From assembly GCA_026399755.1 (NCBI GenBank), contig JAPLQI010000108.1, positions 1-56,134 of the forward strand: a stretch of DNA of 56,134 bases. The letters run 5' to 3'. Source of the DNA: Pseudomonadota bacterium. Lineage in GTDB: Bacteria; Pseudomonadota; Gammaproteobacteria; Burkholderiales; Chitinibacteraceae. This document shows positions 17,204-25,411 of this stretch, piece after piece. The notes under the pieces were generated by a model. That model had not been told where the DNA came from. It was given only the letters and a program-made list of their open reading frames with translations, and did no database searches. Numbering within the stretch: position 1 is the stretch's first letter; the number at the start of each line of letters is the position of its first letter. A program made the position numbers and the translations under genes.

Positions 17204-17671
17204 ATGGACTACTACCTAACGTTCAAACTGCTACATATTTTGTCCGCCACGCTGATGTTTGGCACCGGCCTTGGCACTGCGTTTTATATGTTTGTGACCA
17301 ATCGCAGTGGCAATGTGCAAGCCATTGCCGTGGTATCGGGCTGGGTAGTACGGGCGGACTGGTTATTTACCACGCCTGCCGTCATTTTCCAGCCCATCTC
17401 TGGATTACTGATGGCGCACTGGCTGGGCTACCCACTGACTGCAAACTGGCTATGGATTTCGATGGCGCTTTACGCACTCACCGGCGCTTGCTGGCTGCCA
17501 GTGGTATGGATTCAACTCAAAATGCGCGATATGGCGCAAATTGCTGCCAAAGAAAATAGCGAATTACCTGCCAAATACTGGCGCTATGAGCGGGTCTGGA
17601 CCGCGCTTGGCTTTCCCGCTTTTATCAGCCTGATCGTGGTGTATTGGCTAATGGTGAATAAACCATTTTGA
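17204..17671 (+). CDS. DUF2269 family membrane protein
   Basis: A 155-aa inner-membrane protein with four hydrophobic spans. The N-terminus YLTFKLLHILSATLMFGTGLG, with the conserved KxxHxxS and FGTGxGTA pattern, and the middle WVVRADWLFTTPAVIFQPISG are characteristic of DUF2269. It follows the SDR/DoxX-like gene on the same strand, after a repeat-containing 128-bp gap. Members often neighbour DoxX, SDR and DCC genes, pointing to a shared membrane redox role that has not been defined. Confidence 0.85.
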   Translation: MDYYLTFKLLHILSATLMFGTGLGTAFYMFVTNRSGNVQAIAVVSGWVVRADWLFTTPAVIFQPISGLLMAHWLGYPLTANWLWISMALYALTGACWLPVVWIQLKMRDMAQIAAKENSELPAKYWRYERVWTALGFPAFISLIVVYWLMVNKPF

Positions 17672-17693
17672 TCGCAGCTTGAGGGAGTAAATC

Positions 17694-17846
17694 ATGCAAA
17701 TCATTCTGTATTTATTGGTACTACAAGGGCTGATGGGCGCTTTTGACACGATTACTGTCGAATTTCGTGCAAAGCTGCATACCAATTCGGTATTTTCACG
17801 TCCAATTACCTTTTTGATGACAAAAAAAACCCGCAAAGCGGGCTAA
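17694..17846 (+). pseudogene. Truncated 5' remnant of a small membrane-protein gene
   Basis: An open frame of 50 codons with a good ribosome-binding site (GAGGGAG, 6 nt before ATG), 22 bp after the DUF2269 gene. The start MQIILYLLVLQGLMGAFDTI looks like the N-terminus of membrane proteins often found after DUF2269 genes. The expected histidine-rich continuation is garbled (TVEFRAKLHTN). After about 40 residues the frame runs into the terminator of the convergent gene. It appears to be a decayed or 3'-deleted gene rather than a functional 50-aa protein. The family match is from memory and unverified. Confidence 0.45.
17822..17842 (-). terminator. Intrinsic terminator of the lipoprotein gene at 17862
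   Basis: On the minus strand CCCGC-TTT-GCGGG followed by eight T residues, about 20 bp past the stop codon at 17862. Confidence 0.85.
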
Positions 17847-17861
17847 TCGGATAGAGACCAA

Positions 17862-18404
17862 TTAATTATTAGCGACCGCCGGTATTGAAGCAGTTAAGCC
17901 ACGTTTCATCCGTAAAAAATGAACTCCATCAGATAGTTTATCCCAAACTAATGGTTCTCCGGCCTTCCATTCTGCCATTTCTCTCATCGGGTATTGATAG
18001 AGCAGACCCATTGGACACATACCAGAGCAATCATTGGCAAGAACCGCAAATGAAACCATTCCCTCTGGGATACCATTGTCCTTAACTGTAGCTAGTGAAT
18101 CACCAAGCAATGAGGCCAACACCCCGACAGTCACCGTTGCTAATGCACCAGCACCCGCACCAGAGGCAGCAGATGAAAACGTGAGCAGTTCTTGATCGCC
18201 AGCAGACCCACCCTTGCCTTTAGTTTTAGTGAAAAAGTCTTGATCCCCCTTCGGAGTGATTGTGGCTTTTTTATTGCTCGCCCGAAATACTCCACCAGCC
18301 CACTTAACTTCTGTTTCACCTGAAGAAACTTTTAGCGGCTGGGCGCAACCCATTGTTATCAATGATATGGCTACAGTTAAAGCAATCGATGTTTTTTTAA
18401 TCAT
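17862..18404 (-). CDS. Putative lipoprotein, tandem copy 1
   Basis: A 180-aa exported protein. The N-terminus MIKKTSIALTVAISLITMGC ends in a lipobox (ITMGC), so C20 should be lipidated. A glycine/alanine-rich central stretch (AASGAGAGALATVTVGVLASLLGDSL, about residues 79-104) could insert in a membrane or pack as in glycine-zipper proteins. The C-terminal half contains DNGIPEGMVSF, NDCSGMC and LRMKRGL. It is clearly paralogous to the gene at 18697, with the same order of motifs. The function is unknown. It ends at a strong terminator. Confidence 0.65.
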   Translation of the reverse strand: MIKKTSIALTVAISLITMGCAQPLKVSSGETEVKWAGGVFRASNKKATITPKGDQDFFTKTKGKGGSAGDQELLTFSSAASGAGAGALATVTVGVLASLLGDSLATVKDNGIPEGMVSFAVLANDCSGMCPMGLLYQYPMREMAEWKAGEPLVWDKLSDGVHFLRMKRGLTASIPAVANN

Positions 18405-18436
18405 ACATTTAACCCCGCTGTATTAATTAGTTTTGC

Positions 18437-18560
18437 CAACTATACCCGATTACAATCGGAAGACAATTTTTTGTGTATATATTTATATATATGTCCAAAC
18501 ATATAGGTTGCTTCAATTTCATTAGCATATACTAATGAACCATTCACACAATAAAAATTA
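18437..18560. repeat. Duplicated upstream region, copy 1 (with ATTAG-N6-CTAAT dyad)
   Basis: It starts CAACTATACCCGATTACAATC, continues AGACAATTTTTTGTGT, and contains ATTAGCATATACTAAT at 18521-18536. The same block, roughly 80% identical by eye, lies upstream of the second lipoprotein at 19220-19343. The duplication therefore covers gene plus regulatory region. The 16-bp dyad may be an operator. Confidence 0.7.
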
Positions 18561-18614
18561 ATTATCACATTTCGTGTAAATCAGCATACCGACTCGGGCT
18601 TTTCACATTAAATT

Positions 18615-18650
18615 ACATTTAAAATAACATTTAAAATGACATTTAAAATG
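18615..18650. repeat. 12-bp tandem repeat, three units
   Basis: ACATTTAAAATA, ACATTTAAAATG and ACATTTAAAATG in direct head-to-tail order, followed by an A-run. It lies just past the stop of the lipoprotein gene at 18697. It is too short and regular to be a CRISPR; simple replication slippage is likely. Confidence 0.75.
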
Positions 18651-18696
18651 ACAAAAAAAACGCGTAAACTTTATGGGCTTTTCGGGTATAAAATAA

Positions 18697-19179
18697 TTAT
18701 TTACTTGTAACAGCTGAAGCAGCAATACTGCGTTTCATTCTTAAAATTGATATACCTTCGCTAGTTTTGTCCCACATCAAAGGCTCACCAAGTTTCCAAT
18801 ATTGCATTTCTGTCAATGCCGGCTGCATAAATTGTCCATTTGAACACCCGAGTCCACCCCAGCAATCATTTGTAGTAACCACAATTCTAACTTTCCCCTC
18901 TGGAACGCCATTATCGTGAGGAAGTTGACTACCCAATATTCCGGCCAATACACCAGTTGCAATGACCTCAACAAACGATCCACCGGCAGCTGCGCTTCCA
19001 CCAGCAAAGGTTAATGCCTCTTGAGATCTGCTAGAGCTATCAGCTTTTTTTGTTTTACTATTGACCGCCATACCGCCGGAATAGTTAATGCCCGTAGTTT
19101 TCTCAGGAATTACGCTTGAGGCACATCCAGTTACAAGAAAAGCCAGTGATAATGCTAAGATTAAAGATGTGTTCTCCAT
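18697..19179 (-). CDS. Putative lipoprotein, tandem copy 2
   Basis: A 160-aa exported lipoprotein. From ATG at 19179 the signal reads MENTSLILALSLAFLVTGC with lipobox LVTGC; a TTG five codons upstream is the less likely start. Like its neighbour it has a glycine-rich segment (GGSAAAGGSFVEVIATGVLAGILGS), HDNGVPEGKV, NDCWGGLGC, EPLMWDKTSEGI and LRMKRSIAAS. The shared DNG-PEG, NDC and WDK-S-G motifs define a small family. The paralogues differ most just after the lipobox. The function is unknown; the tandem arrangement with matching upstream DNA indicates recent duplication. Confidence 0.65.
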   Translation of the reverse strand: MENTSLILALSLAFLVTGCASSVIPEKTTGINYSGGMAVNSKTKKADSSSRSQEALTFAGGSAAAGGSFVEVIATGVLAGILGSQLPHDNGVPEGKVRIVVTTNDCWGGLGCSNGQFMQPALTEMQYWKLGEPLMWDKTSEGISILRMKRSIAASAVTSK

Positions 19180-19219
19180 TGTTGATTCACTCAATTTAAA
19201 TGATACGGTTTAGATATCA

Positions 19220-19343
19220 CAACTATACCCGACTCCAATCCAAAGACAATTTTTTATGTCTATGTTTGTATATATTTCCACATATATAGGTTATTTTAAT
19301 TTTATTAGTACATACTAATAAATCATTCACTTAATCAATATTA
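19220..19343. repeat. Duplicated upstream region, copy 2 (with ATTAGTA-CA-TACTAAT dyad)
   Basis: It starts CAACTATACCCGACTCCAATC and contains ATTAGTACATACTAAT at 19304-19319, a nearly perfect 16-bp palindrome. It is the counterpart of 18437-18560. It lies directly upstream of the second lipoprotein on the minus strand. Confidence 0.7.
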
Positions 19344-19366
19344 ATGAGCAATCATGGTTCAGCCCC

Positions 19367-19693
19367 GTGGGCAGCCCCAGAAACCGCTGCGGCAGCTTCT
19401 GGCAAACTGGCTCTGCTGAGCAAGGCCAAAGTGCAGCGCTGCTGATTTACCCGGGTAAAGGCAGCGGCATACTGGGCAGCGATATTTTGCTGGTGGATAC
19501 GCTGGACCCAGGCCAGCACGCCCATTACCGCCAAGCCAGCGCCATCATCGCCCGCTCTGGCGGCATCTTATCGCACGGCTCCACCCTGCTGCGCGAGCTA
19601 AAAATCCCCTCCGCCATCCTGCCGGACATTCCTTTGGAGTGGCTGGGGAAAAGGGTGTGTTTGAATAATGGGCAGTTGAGTTTGATTGAGTGA
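19367..19693 (+). pseudogene. 3' remnant of a PEP-utilising (mobile-domain) enzyme gene
   Basis: The last 108 codons of a frame carrying SGGILSHGSTLLRELKIPSAI. This is the phosphohistidine swivelling-domain signature (GGxxSHxxxxARE-like, with the catalytic His) of PEP synthase and pyruvate phosphate dikinase relatives. No ATP-grasp domain precedes it: the region upstream is the duplicated lipoprotein regulatory DNA, and the first 40 residues do not look native. It ends with a normal stop. It is best read as a truncated gene fragment, left behind when the 5' part was lost. Confidence 0.55.
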
Positions 19694-19773
19694 TGCTTAT
19701 GAATACAAGCATCAGAGCGATGCAATGATGATTTAGCTTACTAAAATAAACTCCTATTTTATTTATTCAATTC

Positions 19774-19805
19774 CGTCATTCCCGCTAAAAAATTCGGGAA
19801 TGACG
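19774..19805. repeat. Short palindrome CGTCATTCCCG...CGGGAATGACG
   Basis: Perfect 11-bp arms around a 10-nt A-rich loop, the minimal form of the TCATTCCCG repeat family seen at 4743 and 51785. On the minus strand it lies downstream of the beta-lactamase gene (stop at 19854) and could also help end transcription. Confidence 0.65.
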
Positions 19806-19853
19806 ATTTAATCAGAGCATACTAAAAAAAATTGCTCTTTTGTTAATGCAAGA

Positions 19854-20705
19854 TTATTTATCTGAAAAATACCCATTCAATAATTGCAGTGATATTTCCT
19901 TAGCAATGGGGCCGCCCATTTGCTTGTTACTGGCCTCAGGCTGAGTTTTATCCGTGATATTACTCACAAACAGATATTCTTTACCTGCGTTTTCCACCAT
20001 ACCGATATACCAGCCATCGCGCATTTTTCCGTTATTCTGGCCATTGTCATTTCTGTTTTTCCAGCCGCTGCCTGTTTTTCCGTAGTAATCTGCACCCTGA
20101 TCCAATTTACCTGCATAAATAATTTTCTTTGTTTCAAGCATAGCCTTATTGCTGACAGGTAAAGACCTGTTTGCAAATCTTTGTAACAGGCTCATTTGCT
20201 CTTTTGCAGATATTTTTAAACTACTGCTTAGCCATGCATTGCTTAAGCCATTATTTTTACCAGGGTCCCCCGTAAAATCCTGATTACCGTAATTAAACTG
20301 AGCGAGGTATTTTTTTATTTTAGCAAGCCCAAGCTCGGGTGCAATTTTCTGGGAAACCCAGACTACCGAGTATTTTTCCCAGCTTGCAGGAGTTTGATCT
20401 TGGCTCCAGCCAGGTAAATCATAAGGCTTGCCATCCCATTTATAAACACTATCCTTATTCATTATTCCGGCATCAAAAGCCATTAAAGCCAAAGGGAACT
20501 TAAATGTAGAATTAGCGGGAATACGCTCGGCACAGCGCTGAGCAGGGTTATATTCAGCTACCATTTTTTTACTGCTATTATCATAAAGCATAAAACAGCC
20601 ATCATATCCTTTAAATAATTTTTGATAATCTGCATCAAAGGCATGTGCAGCCCCCATTATGGATGACATTACCCCAATGACTAATAATTTATTTTTTAAA
20701 GACAT
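19854..20705 (-). CDS. Class D (OXA-type) beta-lactamase
   Basis: A 283-aa periplasmic serine beta-lactamase. The signal peptide is MSLKNKLLVIGVMSSIMGAAHA. All class D landmarks are present: active-site STFK at residues 66-69, SVV at 113-115, YGN at 139-141, a tryptophan in AWLSSSLKIS near 158 and KTG at 210-212, then DGWYIG. Length is normal. It would hydrolyse penicillins and possibly other beta-lactams, but the spectrum cannot be read from sequence. There is no integron, insertion sequence or transposase beside it, so it looks like an intrinsic chromosomal gene. Confidence 0.92.
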   Translation of the reverse strand: MSLKNKLLVIGVMSSIMGAAHAFDADYQKLFKGYDGCFMLYDNSSKKMVAEYNPAQRCAERIPANSTFKFPLALMAFDAGIMNKDSVYKWDGKPYDLPGWSQDQTPASWEKYSVVWVSQKIAPELGLAKIKKYLAQFNYGNQDFTGDPGKNNGLSNAWLSSSLKISAKEQMSLLQRFANRSLPVSNKAMLETKKIIYAGKLDQGADYYGKTGSGWKNRNDNGQNNGKMRDGWYIGMVENAGKEYLFVSNITDKTQPEASNKQMGGPIAKEISLQLLNGYFSDK

Positions 20706-20909
20706 ATTCTATTTCCCGAAGCTGATTAATTAATGATGTGATGCATAATAAAGAATGCTGCATCATCGGGTAAATATGCTATTTTGTAACATCTGTAACA
20801 TTTATAGAAAAAACTTAATCATCAACAAAGAATACTGATTGCTCCATTTTCAGTGCTACTCTATTAGCGCTTTAAAACCCTTATTCATTTTTCATTTCAC
20901 CTCCACACT

Positions 20910-22469
20910 ATGCATAGCTCAGAGCCAAGTCCACAGCCATCTGTTGTGATTGAATTGTCCCCGCCCTATACCGTACAGGGCGGGCCTGTGCGCTATCAGT
21001 CACTCTGGTTATTGCTGCGTATCATTTACGCCCAGCAAATTGAAAAACGCCCGCTCTCTGCCGCCACGATTCGGGCTTTTTTTCCGCAGGCTCAATCCAT
21101 CCGCATGATTATTTCGCGCGCATTTGCTGAATTTTCCTGCCTTGGTATTGCCGTGGGCTGGGGCCATGATCAGCAAATTGATCTGGCACTACTCAAGCTT
21201 TCACAGCGCAGCCGTGGGCCTTTTTGGCTGAAGGCAGATGCCCTAGAGTATTTTGTATTTACTCGGCAAGGTGAGCGTCTTTCAGCGGATGAGCTCGGGC
21301 CTTTTTTAGGTTTGCACGCAACTGCCCTACCCCAAATGGGCATGGCAGGCGAGCGTAGCGGTGTGGATTATGTAATGCAGGATATGCGCTTCTGGCAGCA
21401 TCTCACCCAAGGCATGCGTGAAGGCCACGATGGCTTTGTGCGCCCGGCAGCATTACGCCAAAGTGATCCTTTTTTGCTGGCCCAGCAATGTGCGCAGGAT
21501 GATTTTCAGCAGGCACTGGCTTTGATGAAAGCCAGCCTGGCATGGCGTCGCAGTGATTTACTTGCGGAAAGCAAGCAGGCTTTAAGCCGCTTTGAACATA
21601 TTATTGCCTTGGGGCAATTGGCCAGCGCCCGGCCCACTTTTGCCGCTATGGCGCAAATTGTGCACGCATGGGACCGCTACACGCTGGGCGATACCGAAGC
21701 CGCAAGGGTGCTGCTAATGCAGCTGGAGTCATCTGCCACACTTGGCCCTGTGGTGCGCTACAACCCGAGGGTGCGGTTTGAATTTCTAAATTTAAGCGCT
21801 CTACTCTATAAGTTTGACGCCATGGCCGAAGGCGGTGCGCTGCGGCAAGAATCAGCTGATGCCGCCTTGCAAGCACTCAGCTATGCACTGGAGGCCGCTT
21901 GCGAGGCCGATTCTATTGATGCCGTGCAGCATGTGGCCGCAAATATCGGCTGGTGCTTATGGCTATTTCGTCAGCTTGATTTGCTGGATCAACCCCTGCC
22001 AGCGGTACAAGCTCAGGCCATGCGCTGGCTGGGTTTATCCGAGTGGATATGTGATCGTTTTGGCGTGGGCAGCGCCTCGGCTTGGAATACAATATTTATC
22101 TTGCGCATTGCACGCGGCAATTGCCATGAGGCAAGCTCGTTGGCCGCATTTCGCGCACAACAGCCCATGACTTTAAGCGAAGCGGCCTTAGCCCTGCAGC
22201 CTTTATCCGCCCCCTTTGCACTTGGCTTTAACCATTGGTTTGCTTGGGCACAATTTACGCTGGAAGAATACGATAGTGGCCAGCTTCGCTTTCCCCCTTT
22301 GCAACTGGCTAATCTTTTATTAGAGGCAGCATGGTTTTGTGTCTTTGAGCAGGGCGCCAGCCTAACTGCCTATCAAATTGTGGAGCGCTTACGTGCCCAG
22401 CTGCTGGAATTACGCCCCAGCGAGCGGGTGTTTTTTCGCGATGCATTAAGTGCGATTCCACTACCCTAA
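20910..22469 (+). CDS. Hypothetical 519-aa helical protein
   Basis: I do not recognise this protein. It has no signal peptide or membrane span and is rich in alanine, leucine and glutamine throughout. Residues about 25-90 (RYQSLWLLLRIIYAQQIEKR to RMIISRAFAEFSCLGIAVGW) could form a winged-helix-like module. From about 190 onward the sequence looks like stacked helix pairs, such as FAAMAQIVHAWDRYTLGDTEAARVLL, reminiscent of TPR-type scaffolds. A regulator with helical repeats is one possibility. No good ribosome-binding site precedes the ATG. It stands alone between convergent and divergent neighbours. Confidence 0.6.
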   Translation: MHSSEPSPQPSVVIELSPPYTVQGGPVRYQSLWLLLRIIYAQQIEKRPLSAATIRAFFPQAQSIRMIISRAFAEFSCLGIAVGWGHDQQIDLALLKLSQRSRGPFWLKADALEYFVFTRQGERLSADELGPFLGLHATALPQMGMAGERSGVDYVMQDMRFWQHLTQGMREGHDGFVRPAALRQSDPFLLAQQCAQDDFQQALALMKASLAWRRSDLLAESKQALSRFEHIIALGQLASARPTFAAMAQIVHAWDRYTLGDTEAARVLLMQLESSATLGPVVRYNPRVRFEFLNLSALLYKFDAMAEGGALRQESADAALQALSYALEAACEADSIDAVQHVAANIGWCLWLFRQLDLLDQPLPAVQAQAMRWLGLSEWICDRFGVGSASAWNTIFILRIARGNCHEASSLAAFRAQQPMTLSEAALALQPLSAPFALGFNHWFAWAQFTLEEYDSGQLRFPPLQLANLLLEAAWFCVFEQGASLTAYQIVERLRAQLLELRPSERVFFRDALSAIPLP

Positions 22470-22494
22470 TAAGGAATCTAAATACGCTTAAAGA

Positions 22495-23127
22495 TTACTG
22501 ACATTGCTCAGATAAATCGGCAATTGCATTCATCACACTGCTAGCTGTTAATTTAAAATAAGGCCAAATCGGTAAATCTAAATAAGCTAATTGCTGCGCA
22601 GTCCAACTATTGCAAGTATTAAATACGTGATAAGCGCCCAAGGCAGCGTAAAACTCGCTGTCCCCATATAAGCCTTTGCCCAAAGCAGTAACAGATCCGC
22701 TACTTAGATCAAAACTCTTGGCCAGATTTTGGCTTAAACTTTGTAATTGCACGCTAGAAAGACAGATTTCTTTTATTTGGCTATTTTTAAAATATTGCCG
22801 AGGATCATAAGGCACTGCCACCAGATGAATAATAGACCCAGACATTCCAAGCATTGCACGTACTGCAATCCCTGCAGTGACATTTCTTTCCTGATAAAAG
22901 CCTTTATCGCCCCAACCCATTTCTAAATAGGGCACATCGCCAAAACGTTGTTTCAACTCTGGAAACTGCTTTAACACCACAGCAGGTAAGACCAGACCTG
23001 TATGCCAGCCATTATTAATAATATATATAGATGCACTATTGACGGGAACAGGCTCAACAGCATAAGTTGAATTGCTTAAAAAACAAATCAAAAAAGCGCA
23101 CATTGTAATTAATTTGGATAAAACCAA
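22495..23127 (-). CDS. DUF2459 (TIGR02117) family exported protein
   Basis: A 210-aa protein with an N-terminal hydrophobic export signal ending near NSTYA, followed by the family core: IYIINNGWHTGLVLP, YLEMGWGDKGFYQ, HLVAVPYDP and LGAYHVFNTCNSWTAQQL. DUF2459 proteins are predicted periplasmic or membrane-attached and are sometimes found near urease genes, though none is here. The NTCNSW segment, with a conserved cysteine, is reminiscent of a hydrolase active site but this is unproven. The chosen start is TTG; ATG at 23103 is an alternative that shortens the signal. Confidence 0.8.
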   Translation of the reverse strand: MVLSKLITMCAFLICFLSNSTYAVEPVPVNSASIYIINNGWHTGLVLPAVVLKQFPELKQRFGDVPYLEMGWGDKGFYQERNVTAGIAVRAMLGMSGSIIHLVAVPYDPRQYFKNSQIKEICLSSVQLQSLSQNLAKSFDLSSGSVTALGKGLYGDSEFYAALGAYHVFNTCNSWTAQQLAYLDLPIWPYFKLTASSVMNAIADLSEQCQ

Positions 23128-23238
23128 TTTTCTGATGCCCCAACTATTTATAAATTAAATCGGATTGTAAATTAACACATTGCCAGCCGGGATTATATTT
23201 CTACAATAAGGCTCCGGTTAACCAAGCTGAATAGCCCC

Positions 23239-25407
23239 ATGCGTACACCCATCCTTGCCCTGCTTGCATTTAGCCCACTCGCTCAAGCGCTGACTTTAAG
23301 CAGTAGCGACTGGCAAATCGATCTAGACCCAGCCACCCTTGCCGCCACAGCCAAGCTTGGCAACGGGGCCTTACTGCCTCTTTCATTGCCAGACAAAGCC
23401 GCCGCTGTCAGCAAGCTAAAACAAGACGCCTCTCAGGCCAGCTGGCAATGGGGTGAAGGGACAAAAGTGGATGCAGCCTTAAAAGGATCGGTGCTAACGC
23501 TCAAATTTAGCCGCAGTAGCAGCGGCCAGATCAGCTGGCCACTTATCCCATCGGGCGCTAAAGGCCTGCTGCTGCCACTGTTTGAAGGCAGCTATATTCC
23601 CAGCCAAGATACGGCATGGCGTAAGGCTTTAAGCAATGAATACAAGGGCATCAACACCACCGACGGCCTTAGTCTGCCAGCGCTGGGGCTGGATTATGGC
23701 AAACAAGTGGTCTCGGTTTTATTTGCCAACCCGTTTAATAACGAGCTGAATTTTTTGCCAGATACCAAGGGCATTGCGATTAAGGCCAGCCATGATTTTA
23801 CTAAGCTAGATTTTCAACGCCCCTATGAAGTACAAATCGCCCTCAATGGCAGCGATTGGCTTTCCCCCGCCAAACGCTACCGGCAGTGGGCCAAAGACAA
23901 TGGCAAATTTGTGCCACTTAAAGAAAAACTAGCCGCAGCAGCAGATGGCGAAAAACTCATCGGCGCAAGCCATGTTTATGTCTGGGGCCAAAGCCCGCTT
24001 AGTACTGGTGACGTTAATGACTGGGCGAGTTTAAACGCGGCTATTCTTGCGGCAACAGAAATTAAACTCGATGCCTTGGGGCAAAAAATGCTCCTAGCTA
24101 AAGATATTAAAACCAACCGTTATGAGCAGGGTGTTTTACTTGCCAGCCTCAATAATGCACTCAAGCAGCATATTAAAGGCACGGATGCCGCCGCGTTTAA
24201 GGCTCGTAAAACATGGCTTATTCAACACCTTGGCAAGGCACTAACAGATCCACAATCATGGGGCGAAGGCGCATCCAGCAAAATGGTGGCCGCCTTAGAA
24301 AAAGCAGGCTTGCCTAGGCTTTGGATAGGCTTGCCACAATGGGAGGCTGGCTTTGCCAACCCAGAAGCCATTGCCGCCGCCCGTAAGGCGGGTTATCTGA
24401 TTGGCCCTTATGATTCTTACGATACCGCCCTGCCCGATGGCAATAGCAACCCCGGCTGGAGCTCGGCCCAGCTTGGGCAGGATGCCTTTTTGCGCTGCGG
24501 CATTATGCTTAAAAATGGCAAACGCAAAACCGGCTTTCAGGGCGAAGGCGTGTATGTCAATCAGGACTGTGTTCGCCCCTTACTCGAAAAACGCGTGCCC
24601 GCCCTGCAAGCCGCCAGCCCTTATAACAGCTGGTTTTTAGACGTCGCCGCCACTGGCATGATTTTTGACGATTACGACCCCGCCAAGCCCACATCAGAAG
24701 CACAAGACGCGCAAAACCGTGAAGACGGCATGGCATGGATAGGCAAAAAGCTGGGCGTGATTGTTGGCTCAGAAGACGGCCACGCGGTAGCCAATAGCCA
24801 GGTTGCCTTTGCCCACGGCACGCAATCGCGAGGCTTTGGCTGGGGTGATGCAGATATGCGCAAAAACACCACATCGCCTTATTACCTAGGCCGTTGGTGG
24901 CCTAATAATCAGCCCGAAACCTTCTTTAAAACCGTATCGATCAAGTCCGAATACCAAGCGCTGTTTTTTAACCCAGCCACTCGCGTGCCGTTGTTTCAGG
25001 CCGCATTTCACGACAGCATCGTCACCACGCATCACTGGACGCTTGATCCGCTTAAATTTAAGCAAACCCGCAGCATCAACGAGTTGTTAGAGCAACTTTA
25101 CAATGTGCCGCCCCTGCTGAACCTTAGCTTGGAAACCAATGCCAAACGTTTGCCTTACCTGAAGCAACTCGACGCCTTTTTCCGCCCCCTACATCAACGT
25201 CTGGCCTATCAGACTTTGACAAATTTCAGCTGGAAAAACTTGGACGGCAGCGTGCAGGAAACCCAATTTAGCGATGGCACCCGCTTAATTGCCAACTTTG
25301 GCAACAGAGAGTTTAAAGAAGGAACACACAGCATTACGGCGCTCAGCGCATTAGCCATCTTGCCCGATGGTAAAACGCTGACATTTCAATCACCGAAATG
25401 GCCGTAA
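23239..25407 (+). CDS. Secreted glycoside-hydrolase-like protein (possible GH101-like fold)
   Basis: A 722-aa exported protein with signal MRTPILALLAFSPLAQA. A beta-rich N-terminal region (about residues 20-220) is followed by a likely TIM-barrel (about 370-600): LPRLWIGLPQWEAG, GYLIGPYDSYDTALPDG, NSWFLDVAATG with a candidate catalytic Asp, and VIVGSEDGH. A C-terminal beta domain ends the protein. This order (beta sandwich, barrel with FLD, beta tail) recalls endo-alpha-N-acetylgalactosaminidase and related glycosidases. The assignment is tentative, and substrate and family number cannot be fixed by eye. It stands alone on the plus strand, 111 bp from the divergent DUF2459 gene. Confidence 0.6.
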   Translation: MRTPILALLAFSPLAQALTLSSSDWQIDLDPATLAATAKLGNGALLPLSLPDKAAAVSKLKQDASQASWQWGEGTKVDAALKGSVLTLKFSRSSSGQISWPLIPSGAKGLLLPLFEGSYIPSQDTAWRKALSNEYKGINTTDGLSLPALGLDYGKQVVSVLFANPFNNELNFLPDTKGIAIKASHDFTKLDFQRPYEVQIALNGSDWLSPAKRYRQWAKDNGKFVPLKEKLAAAADGEKLIGASHVYVWGQSPLSTGDVNDWASLNAAILAATEIKLDALGQKMLLAKDIKTNRYEQGVLLASLNNALKQHIKGTDAAAFKARKTWLIQHLGKALTDPQSWGEGASSKMVAALEKAGLPRLWIGLPQWEAGFANPEAIAAARKAGYLIGPYDSYDTALPDGNSNPGWSSAQLGQDAFLRCGIMLKNGKRKTGFQGEGVYVNQDCVRPLLEKRVPALQAASPYNSWFLDVAATGMIFDDYDPAKPTSEAQDAQNREDGMAWIGKKLGVIVGSEDGHAVANSQVAFAHGTQSRGFGWGDADMRKNTTSPYYLGRWWPNNQPETFFKTVSIKSEYQALFFNPATRVPLFQAAFHDSIVTTHHWTLDPLKFKQTRSINELLEQLYNVPPLLNLSLETNAKRLPYLKQLDAFFRPLHQRLAYQTLTNFSWKNLDGSVQETQFSDGTRLIANFGNREFKEGTHSITALSALAILPDGKTLTFQSPKWP

Positions 25408-25411
25408 ATCC

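Noticed and set aside
18615-18650. CRISPR-like repeat
   Set aside because: The units are only 12 bp and directly adjacent, without spacers; it is a simple tandem repeat.
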